NCBI GenBank assembly: GCA_027492415.1
Contig: JAPUEV010000276.1
Coordinates: 1-7,952, forward strand
Origin: Ignavibacteria bacterium
Lineage (GTDB): Bacteria > Bacteroidota > Ignavibacteria > Tepidaquicellales > OLB5
Reading direction: 5' to 3'
DNA: 7,952 nt
The notes under the pieces were generated by a model, which saw only the letters and a list, made by a program, of their open reading frames with translations, had not been told where the DNA came from and made no database searches. Made by a program: the position numbers and the translations under genes. Positions 1 to 5,435 of this stretch are shown piece after piece (positions within the stretch are counted from its first letter, which is position 1; every line of letters begins with the position of its first letter).

Positions 1-926
1 AACTCGTTATCGTAACCGGGTCCGCCTGATATTACCAGTATATTAATTTTATTATCAATAAAGGTAATGTAAAAATCATTTTTGTTGTTCCTGTATGTTA
101 ACTCACCGGGCACATCGCCGGCAACTATGGAGTACTTCACTTTTCCCGGTTCATTTTCAGTTACCTCAAACTCAGCTTCATAATTGTTTGTGCCGGGCAA
201 TATATTAATAACCTGGGACTTCAGCTCAGTTCCTTCGCGCAGCAGTTTTACATTTAAATTGTTAACATCAGCTTTATCAAATGTTATATATGCTTTTATC
301 TTTGCAGCAGTTCCTGTAAATGATTTATCATTATGTGCCGTATTCTTTACAATTACATCTTTTTTAACTGCTGTATCACCCACAGGTATAACAATAAAAG
401 GGGCGCTGAACTTTTCTGCCTCGTATAAAGGATTACCGCCGGAGTTATAGATACCATCGCTGATTATGGTTATTGAGTTATATGAGCCGTCAGGGTAATT
501 TTCTTTAATTGTGCGTAGCGAGGAAACAAGATCGGTTTTAAAACCATTGAAGTCAATTGAATCGGTATTTTTTACCTGCTGTGTATTGCCGGAAAAGCTG
601 AAAATATTTTCAGAATTCCTGCTGATGCCGGTTTCTTTTAATATAGATCCTGTTTCAGTTAACTTATCGCCTGTTAAATTACTGCGAGAGTTATCAATTA
701 AAACTATATCTTTCCTGGTGCTGTTATCGCCGGTTAAGTATGAAAATACGGGTTCTATGAATAATGCAAGTAAAATGAACAATGCAAGAGATTTAAGGGT
801 TATTAATATTATCTTTTTGGTTTTATCAACGCTGGTATTTTTGTAAAAGTAATAAGAGACTGCAACTGCAATTACAAGAAAGAGAGCCAGAAACAGGGGA
901 GAGTAACTTGAAGAAAATCCCGGCAT
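1..926 (-). CDS. VWA-domain membrane protein (BatA-like / COG5426-like), C-terminus cut by window edge
   Basis: An open frame runs from the ATG at 926-924 to the left edge without a stop, giving 308 residues of a longer protein. Residues about 10-28 and 39-57 are two hydrophobic segments separated by a short Lys-rich loop and followed by 'EP', the usual N-terminal membrane hairpin of BatA-type proteins. A von Willebrand A domain follows: the metal-binding DxSxS motif is intact (D78, S80, S82, in 'LIDNSRS'), T131 lies in 'KTDL', and D157 lies in 'IISDG'. Residues about 183-290 look like an Ig-like beta domain. The visible end, 'INILVISGGPGYDNE', resembles the start of the amidotransferase-like fold that follows VWA in some membrane proteins of this class; this last point is inference. 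Such proteins often sit near MoxR ATPases and are thought to act at the membrane, but the substrate is unknown. The start is supported by the membrane segments; no Shine-Dalgarno sequence is seen. A terminator lies only 22 nt upstream. Confidence 0.8.
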   Translation of the reverse strand, partial: MPGFSSSYSPLFLALFLVIAVAVSYYFYKNTSVDKTKKIILITLKSLALFILLALFIEPVFSYLTGDNSTRKDIVLIDNSRSNLTGDKLTETGSILKETGISRNSENIFSFSGNTQQVKNTDSIDFNGFKTDLVSSLRTIKENYPDGSYNSITIISDGIYNSGGNPLYEAEKFSAPFIVIPVGDTAVKKDVIVKNTAHNDKSFTGTAAKIKAYITFDKADVNNLNVKLLREGTELKSQVINILPGTNNYEAEFEVTENEPGKVKYSIVAGDVPGELTYRNNKNDFYITFIDNKINILVISGGPGYDNE

Positions 927-946
927 TAATAAAAAAGTTAAGTTGT

Positions 947-980
947 AAAAAGTACCCGGCACTATAGCGCCGGGTACTTT
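947..980 (-). terminator. Rho-independent terminator after the SurA-like gene
   Basis: A perfect 12-bp inverted repeat (949-960 with 969-980; arm GCCGGGTACTTT, read on the plus strand) closes an 8-nt loop. Read on the minus strand, the stem begins 4 nt after the stop codon of the SurA-like gene and ends in a run of five T. This fits an intrinsic terminator for the isomerase transcript. It sits directly upstream of the VWA gene, so it could also act as an attenuator. Confidence 0.8.
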
Positions 981-984
981 AAAT

Positions 985-2265
985 TCAGAGTTTTATTTCG
1001 AGGTATATTGTTTTCTTAAGCTCTTCAAGCCACTCGCCCATAAGCTTCTGCTCTTTGTATTTCTGGGCATACTGCTCGAGGAGGACATAATCATTTTCAA
1101 GGGTTGCCTTATGCTCGGGGTATTTATCCTTAACCATATACATGTAGTAGCCGTAATATCTTTCGTCGCCAACTTTTACAGGGTCGCTCATTTCTCCCGT
1201 GGATAGATCCTTTAATACAGCTATTTCAGTGGGGTCGAAATTTGTTATGCTTACCTTGCCAATGTAACCGCTATCAACTGCTGATTTTGGCTCCTGTGAA
1301 TAAAGCACGGCTGCCTGTTTAAATGTCAGCTGACCCGATTTTATCTTATCCCTAAGCTCCTTAAGATATGCTATCTCAGTAAAATCCGCTGCTTCAAGCC
1401 TTGGGAATTTTACAAGGATATGCTGTGCGGTGATAAAATCACCGGTCTTATCATTAAGCTTTATTATGTGGTATCCGAACTCTGTTTCAACAATACCTGA
1501 TACTTCACCCGGCTTTAAAAGGAAAGCCGCATCCTCAAATTCCTTAACAAAGGAACCTTTCTTTGATTTGCCGAGGCTTCCTCCCTGGATAGCGGAGAGT
1601 GAATCATCAGAATATTTTTTTGCAAGCTCAGAAAAATCCAATCCCGCCTTAACGCTATCGAGCAGCTTTTCTGCTTTATCACGCGCAATGAACTTTGCAT
1701 CTTCGGTGATCTTGGGTATTCTTACAATCTGGTAGAGGTCATAAGTTTCCGGAACCGGCGGAAGTGAATCTTTGTAATCATTGTAAAATTTAACAACATC
1801 AGGCTTGGTAACGTTAATGCCGTAGCCAAACTTAGCCTGCTTAACACGCTGAACCTTCATGTTGCGTTCGGTCTGGTCTTTCAGCAGGTTCTTTATCTTT
1901 GGTATCGTTAAGCCGTATGCTTCTTCAACGTTCTTTTCGCTGCCAAACTGTGATACCATATCCCTTATCCTGGACTCAACCTGTTTATTGACTTCATCGC
2001 TGGATACAAATATAGAATCCTGGTCAGCCTTGGCAAGCATAAGCTTTTCTGTGATAAGTCCCTGCAAAACGGTCTGAACCATGTCATTGGTTACATCCTG
2101 CAGGTTATTCTGGCTCATATAAGTATAAAGCTGGAAGTTGAGGTCTGACTGCAGAACTACATCATTGCCTACTATAGCAATTATCTTATCTCCTTCACCC
2201 TGTGAAAAGATATTAACTGTTACAAGTAGGCTGAGCGCTGCTAATAATATTTTTATTTTATTCAA
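985..2265 (-). CDS. SurA-like periplasmic peptidyl-prolyl isomerase/chaperone with two parvulin domains
   Basis: This 426-residue protein has a signal peptide (residues 1 to about 21, with 'FSQ' at the likely cleavage site). A SurA-type N-terminal chaperone region covers about 25-165 and starts 'KIIAIVGNDVVLQSDL', typical of SurA. Two parvulin (PpiC) domains follow at about 175-272 and 278-380, then a C-terminal helix (about 390-420), as in SurA. The family assists folding of outer-membrane proteins in the periplasm. Each parvulin domain lacks one conserved histidine: the first has 'YDLYQIVRIP' where HIL is usual but keeps 'GYHIIKL', while the second keeps 'QHILVKF' but has 'GYYMYMV' in place of the second His. 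Isomerase activity may therefore be weak and the protein mainly a chaperone. The start codon is TTG (2265-2263): an in-frame TAA lies two codons upstream, and the next in-frame ATG (residue 50) would remove the signal peptide. An AGGA lies 14 nt upstream of TTG, farther than usual. It is probably cotranscribed with the larger isomerase gene 75 bp upstream. Confidence 0.9.
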   Translation of the reverse strand: MNKIKILLAALSLLVTVNIFSQGEGDKIIAIVGNDVVLQSDLNFQLYTYMSQNNLQDVTNDMVQTVLQGLITEKLMLAKADQDSIFVSSDEVNKQVESRIRDMVSQFGSEKNVEEAYGLTIPKIKNLLKDQTERNMKVQRVKQAKFGYGINVTKPDVVKFYNDYKDSLPPVPETYDLYQIVRIPKITEDAKFIARDKAEKLLDSVKAGLDFSELAKKYSDDSLSAIQGGSLGKSKKGSFVKEFEDAAFLLKPGEVSGIVETEFGYHIIKLNDKTGDFITAQHILVKFPRLEAADFTEIAYLKELRDKIKSGQLTFKQAAVLYSQEPKSAVDSGYIGKVSITNFDPTEIAVLKDLSTGEMSDPVKVGDERYYGYYMYMVKDKYPEHKATLENDYVLLEQYAQKYKEQKLMGEWLEELKKTIYLEIKL

Positions 2266-2340
2266 TATTTACTTAAATATCCTGTTTAAATTCTGATTCA
2301 AAAAACTTTTTACTTTAAAACCTGCTTTATGCAGCCTGTA

Positions 2341-4098
2341 TTAATCCTTAAAAGCTTCTGTTAATATCTCTTCGTGGATAGTTACAGGATATTTTGCCCT
2401 CAGGGCATCCAGGTATGCTTTTTCTGTATCCTTATACTTTAACTGCTGAAGCTCGTTAGAAATTTCAGGTTTTGCCTCTTCGATAGTTTTGTTTACAGGC
2501 TTGCCTGTTGAATCAGTCTTGGTATATTTGGATTTATTTGTATTGTAGTACGCTGTAATATCCTCTTCGTTCACTTTTACCTTGCTCCACAGCTCATCCT
2601 GGTCAACCCTGAAGACAAGCAAACCGTTCTCGTAATCTGTGATATTTGCAATGTATTCATCATCTTTCTCAATTTTCATATCCTTAGCCTTCATGTTAAG
2701 TATCGGGCTTTCTGAAGCTGATTTTATCATAGCATTGACAGTTTCAGTTGTTAATGCCATCCTTGAAAAATCCCTGTTAACATTCAGGTGGTTGATAAGA
2801 TCGATTATCTTTACCTGGCCGCCATCGTATACAGCAATTACTTTTTCTTTATCCTGCGGTGTGAAGAGGCTATCGATATTATAATCTGATATTGTTTTTA
2901 CAGTATCAAATTTTGATCTCATAAAGCCAAATCCCTCGTCTGATATCTTAAAGTTATATTTAGCCTTTAATGTTTCAACATATTTTGCGTAATCATCTTT
3001 ATATTTCTTGGTCTTTTTATATTCATTCTTTATATTCTCATATTCCTTTTCGAATGATTCAGTCTTTTTCTCGCCGAATTTCTTTACAATGTGCCATCCG
3101 TAAGGTGACCTGATTGGACCTGCGATATCACCAACTGACATAACGAATGCTGCCGAATCAATTGGCTGGGCAAGCCTTCTTCTTTCTACGTTGCCAAGAT
3201 CGCCGTTCTGCGCTTTTGAGCCTACATCTTCGGTGAACTGCTGTACAAGTGATTCAAAGCTCTCGCCGCCTTTGGCTTTATTGTAAACATCAAGCGCCCT
3301 CTGGTAAGTAGCAACAGAATCAATTACATTGCCTAATGAATCCCTTTTATCCTGGATAAGGATATGTGATATTTTGACAGACATTATTCTTGGTTTCCTG
3401 TCTGTAAGCTTGATAATATGGAGACCGAACATTGTTCTTACCGGTTTTTTGGAATAGTCACCGACCTTCATGCTGTACACCGCATCTTCAAATTCAGGTA
3501 CAGTCATACCTGCTGTAAAGTAATATAGGTCTCCGTGGTTCTGTTTAACTGTTCTATCGCTTGAAAACATTTCTGCAACCGTGCCGAAGTCCTCTCCTTT
3601 TTCAAGCCTTGCAATAACGGAATCAGCTTTCTGGTATGCGGCAATTGAATCCTGCGGAGGAGCGTTTTCGGGGAGGTTAATAAGTATATGAGAGGCTCTT
3701 ACTTCATCTTTTCTTCTTTCATAGAGGTCTTTTACCTGTGATTCTACAATTTCCTTATCAACAAGGTAGGTTGGCCCGAAATTCCTTTTATATTCTTCAA
3801 CATCTTTCTGTATTTCAGGGTTGTTAAGCAGGCCTCTTTCCCTGGCATCTTTAACTTTCAGCCTGAAATTAATGTATAAATTCAGGAACTGTTTTTTATC
3901 ATCTATGGATTTGTTTTTCGCGGTATCCAGGTTTCCGACAGTTTTTAAATACTGTTTTTCAAACTCACCTAAAGTAATTTTATCGTTTCCGATATCAACA
4001 AGGGTTTTATTACCTTTATTGCAGTTAGAAGCAGAAAATGCCATTAAAGCAATAATTAACAGAATTCCGTACATTTTGAATTTATTCATTTTATTCAT
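2341..4098 (-). CDS. Envelope peptidyl-prolyl isomerase with two parvulin domains (PpiD/SurA-like foldase)
   Basis: This 585-residue protein has a hydrophobic N-terminal signal (residues 7-24). Cys26, in 'SASNC', suggests a lipoprotein, although Asn just before the Cys is not a classical lipobox. Residues about 32-130 form an N-terminal chaperone-like helical region. Two PpiC rotamase domains follow at about 134-235 and 241-342. Both keep the two conserved histidines ('RASHILI' with 'FGLHIIK', and 'KISHILI' with 'YGWHIVK'), so both look catalytically competent. Residues about 345-380 are Lys/Glu-rich and helical, possibly coiled coil. The rest (about 385-575) resembles another SurA/PpiD-type chaperone lobe with 'VKVNEEDITAYY' and a closing helical segment. 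The likely role is folding or transit of outer-membrane and secreted proteins across the periplasm. The first 18 bases are a tandem ATGAATAAA duplication, so translation could start at 4098 or 4089 with no effect on the signal. It is the first gene of a probable operon with the SurA-like gene. Confidence 0.88.
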   Translation of the reverse strand: MNKMNKFKMYGILLIIALMAFSASNCNKGNKTLVDIGNDKITLGEFEKQYLKTVGNLDTAKNKSIDDKKQFLNLYINFRLKVKDARERGLLNNPEIQKDVEEYKRNFGPTYLVDKEIVESQVKDLYERRKDEVRASHILINLPENAPPQDSIAAYQKADSVIARLEKGEDFGTVAEMFSSDRTVKQNHGDLYYFTAGMTVPEFEDAVYSMKVGDYSKKPVRTMFGLHIIKLTDRKPRIMSVKISHILIQDKRDSLGNVIDSVATYQRALDVYNKAKGGESFESLVQQFTEDVGSKAQNGDLGNVERRRLAQPIDSAAFVMSVGDIAGPIRSPYGWHIVKKFGEKKTESFEKEYENIKNEYKKTKKYKDDYAKYVETLKAKYNFKISDEGFGFMRSKFDTVKTISDYNIDSLFTPQDKEKVIAVYDGGQVKIIDLINHLNVNRDFSRMALTTETVNAMIKSASESPILNMKAKDMKIEKDDEYIANITDYENGLLVFRVDQDELWSKVKVNEEDITAYYNTNKSKYTKTDSTGKPVNKTIEEAKPEISNELQQLKYKDTEKAYLDALRAKYPVTIHEEILTEAFKD

Positions 4099-4142
4099 TA
4101 AATATTTGAAAATTTATTTATTTTTCGGGAAATTTAAGCACT

Positions 4143-4171
4143 ATTTTACTCATTATTAACAAGAGTTTCAA
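4143..4171 (-). promoter_or_regulatory. Putative sigma70-type promoter of the isomerase operon
   Basis: On the minus strand, TTGAAA (4171-4166) and TAAAAT (4148-4143) are separated by exactly 17 bp, each one base from the sigma70 consensus. Transcription would start near 4136, leaving a leader of about 37 nt before the ATG at 4098. No Bacteroidetes-type TAnnTTTG box was seen here. The region is AT-rich, so a chance match is possible. Confidence 0.45.
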
Positions 4172-4198
4172 GGCAAAGAAATGCTTAGAAGTTCCAAA

Positions 4199-4240
4199 CC
4201 CTCACCCCCTAACCCCTCTCCCAAGCGGAGAGGGGAGAGA
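4199..4240. repeat. C-rich/G-rich palindromic intergenic repeat
   Basis: A run of the 'CCCTCACCCCCTAACCCC' type leads into a perfect 9-bp stem, CCCCTCTCC (4213-4221) with GGAGAGGGG (4227-4235), around the loop CAAGC. Similar C-rich/G-rich hairpins are common dispersed repeats in bacterial intergenic DNA (from memory, not searched). No T-run follows on either side, so it is not an obvious terminator. Confidence 0.6.
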
Positions 4241-4348
4241 AAACTAAAAATTTAAATTGTGTCTTAAATAACTTCATATTTTAGATTAAATAAATTTAAT
4301 TCCTCCACTTCACTTAAAACTGTCAATCTTAGAGTCATCGGATGAATG

Positions 4349-4498
4349 TCCAGCGGAAACATCGTTTTTCTATCAAACAAACGCTGGACAGCGGTTTCAG
4401 CCCGTTTTGGGCATATTCCGTTTGCTATCCAGCGGAAGTCAAACGATTCCAGCTGAATTCCGATCGATTCCAGCGAAACTTTTGGCAGTCCAGCGGAA
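4349..4498. repeat. Phased array of a TCCAGCGGAA-like motif
   Basis: The motif TCCAGCGGAA occurs exactly at 4349, 4428 and 4489. Variants occur at 4448 (TCCAGCTGAA) and 4469 (TCCAGCGAA). A diverged copy, ACAGCGG, begins at 4388, directly abutting an inverted TCCAGCG (4382-4388). The last four copies start 20, 21 and 20 bp apart, and the earlier ones are spaced by about 39-40 bp, near two such units. The copies fall in different codon phases of the frame that spans them (4545-4264, minus), so the conservation is at DNA level. This could be a phased protein-binding array or the remnant of a repeat element. Confidence 0.6.
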
Positions 4499-4584
4499 TA
4501 AAATGATGTATCAATTAACTGTTGACTTGTGTTTGATATTTGCATGAAATTGTGTGTAATGGTATTGCGTATTATGCAGTAAGC

Positions 4585-4598
4585 ATATTACGTAATAT
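4585..4598. other. Perfect 14-bp AT-rich palindrome
   Basis: The sequence ATATTACGTAATAT is a perfect palindrome. It is nested in a looser inverted repeat, GCATAT (4583-4588) with ATATGC (4602-4607). It resembles a dimeric-regulator operator in form, but it lies about 490 bp and 840 bp from the nearest starts, and AT-rich palindromes arise easily by chance. Confidence 0.3.
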
Positions 4599-4641
4599 AA
4601 TATATGCAGATTGCAAATGCAAGGAAAATTTTAAGCTGTTT

Positions 4642-4708
4642 GTAAAAACAAAAGCCATTACCGCAGAGCCGCAAATTTTTTAAAAGCTAAACCCCCGACT
4701 GAGATGTA
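4642..4708. repeat. Dispersed repeat element, copy 1
   Basis: This copy matches the segment at 4991-5064. Both begin with a GTAnnnACAAAAnGC-type sequence, continue with CGCAGAG-CGC, and end with TAAAAGCTAAAC followed by CCCGACTGAGAT and TAA. The 3' part (4681-4708) differs from copy 2 (5037-5064) by one C insertion and one substitution. The middle of copy 2 is several bases longer. The CGCAGAGnCGC core is a widespread intergenic repeat type (recalled, not searched). Confidence 0.6.
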
Positions 4709-4762
4709 AGGTAAACAAAGTTATCGAATAATTTTGGATACATGATTCATGAAGCTCTAACT

Positions 4763-4914
4763 CCCCCACATGTCGGGGCAGTCCTTCGGCTTCTTAGAAG
4801 CGGAAGGGGGGATGTTTTTTTACCCCAGAGGGCCGCAGGACTGCTTTAGCAGTGTTGTTATGATTGTAGCCGTTGATATTTTTCTATATGTTGAACCCTG
4901 TAAGGGTGACATAT
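4763..4914. repeat. String of consecutive hairpins (repeat element or structured RNA-like)
   Basis: Four stem-loops follow one another. 4763-4778 is a near-perfect palindrome, CCCC-C-ACATGT-C-GGGG. 4783-4807 has CCTTC and GAAGG arms enclosing GCTTC-TTA-GAAGC. 4841-4852 is CTGCT-TT-AGCAG. 4886-4914 is a two-part stem (ATATGT with ACATAT, and ACCCT with AGGGT) around a GTA loop. The cluster continues into the 35-bp hairpin repeat at 4938. No coding sense is apparent. It resembles the palindromic dispersed repeats common in this group, but a structured RNA cannot be excluded. Confidence 0.5.
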
Positions 4915-4937
4915 GCTTTTATTTCTTTCAAACCTAT

Positions 4938-4972
4938 TTACGTCATGTACCGAATCAGCGATTCGGGTTACA
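4938..4972. repeat. 35-bp hairpin-bearing direct repeat, copy 1
   Basis: This 35-bp sequence is identical to 5173-5207 and is in the same orientation. It contains a 7-bp stem, CCGAATC-AGC-GATTCGG (4950-4966). Exact identity over 35 bp shows a recent duplication or two insertions of one element. Confidence 0.8.
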
Positions 4973-4990
4973 GGGGTTAAAAATAATCCT

Positions 4991-5064
4991 GTATTTACAA
5001 AAAGCATTTCACGCAGAGACGCGAAGGCGCTAAGTTTAAAAGCTAAACCCCGACTGAGATCTAA
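4991..5064. repeat. Dispersed repeat element, copy 2
   Basis: This is the second copy of the element at 4642-4708, in direct orientation. It carries the fuller ACGCAGAGACGCGAAGGCG core (5011-5029). Read as protein it gives the 'HAETRRR' tail often seen in spurious ORF calls over this repeat type. Confidence 0.6.
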
Positions 5065-5080
5065 AGGCGTTACCACCCCT

Positions 5081-5135
5081 AAACAAACAATCTACCGATT
5101 GTTTTGTTTTTTCCCCTCCTAAAAACAGGAGGGGA
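5081..5135. repeat. Two adjacent hairpins
   Basis: The first hairpin pairs AAACAAACAATC (5081-5092) with GATTGTTT and GTTT (5097-5109, one bulged T) around the loop TACC. The second is a perfect 9-bp stem, TCCCCTCCT (5112-5120) with AGGAGGGGA (5127-5135), around AAAAAC. The first is followed by only a short T-run before the second begins. They lie 300 bp before the next plus-strand gene with no gene upstream to terminate, so repeat DNA is the simpler reading. Confidence 0.5.
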
Positions 5136-5172
5136 GCATTGAATGATATTTGCTTTTTTGCCAACAACGCCG

Positions 5173-5207
5173 TTACGTCATGTACCGAATCAGCGATTCG
5201 GGTTACA
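5173..5207. repeat. 35-bp hairpin-bearing direct repeat, copy 2
   Basis: This is an exact copy of 4938-4972, in the same orientation, 235 bp downstream, with the 7-bp CCGAATC/GATTCGG stem. The flanking bases differ on both sides, so the repeat unit is bounded at 35 bp. Confidence 0.8.
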
Positions 5208-5435
5208 ATATTGTCGGATTATTGGGATGCGATTACACCAGAGTCATAGCCATAGCTGGCGGGAAATATGCGTAAAATAACAATTGGTGATATATTATGC
5301 TTTATAATTGATAATTGATACAATATGAGTTATTTTAGAAAGTTAATAATACTAAGACCCGAATCCTTTAGAGTTTTTTGTGAAAAACAGAAAACATGCG
5401 CTTTTGATACAATTCTAAATAATATTTAAAATATA

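Larger units (their letters stand above)
4099..5435. other. 1.3-kb gene-free, repeat-rich region between divergent genes
   Basis: No convincing gene was found between the isomerase operon and the propeller gene. The left end holds the operon promoter. From about 4199 to 5207 the stretch is a mosaic of short hairpins and duplicated elements, listed separately. From 5208 to 5435 nothing stands out apart from AT-rich sequence, including a tandem TAATTGA around 5304-5317. The open frames here (4545-4264 minus, 4770-5033 plus, 5076-4858 minus, 4913-5122 plus) overlap one another, coincide with the repeats and show no domain, so they are treated as chance. Confidence 0.7.

Noticed and set aside
184..846. 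Plus-strand frames at 184-450 and 511-846
   Set aside because: They are antisense shadows of the VWA gene, whose minus-strand frame shows clear membrane segments and metal-binding motifs.
2322..2338. Small CTGC/GCAG hairpin between the two isomerase genes
   Set aside because: The stem is only about 4 bp with a weak T-rich tail on the minus strand. It is too weak for a terminator, and the genes look cotranscribed.
4264..4545. 93-residue minus-strand open frame in the intergenic region
   Set aside because: It spans the TCCAGCGGAA motif array with copies in different codon phases, has no signal, domain or ribosome site, and resembles no family I recognise. It is more likely chance than a gene.
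4770..5033. 87-residue plus-strand open frame
   Set aside because: It runs straight through several hairpins and ends in the HAETRRR-type peptide that the CGCAGAGACGC repeat commonly produces in spurious calls.
4858..5122. Overlapping small frames on both strands (5076-4858 minus, 4913-5122 plus)
   Set aside because: They lie over duplicated repeat elements, overlap each other and carry no recognisable protein feature.
4349..5207. CRISPR array
   Set aside because: Repeats are too short, too few or unevenly spaced, spacers are not of uniform CRISPR length, and no cas gene is present.
5404..5432. TTGATA and TAAAAT with a 17-bp spacer just before the propeller gene
   Set aside because: The implied transcription start falls at or just after the ATG, with no later start codon that keeps the signal peptide. 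In such AT-rich DNA this is probably chance.
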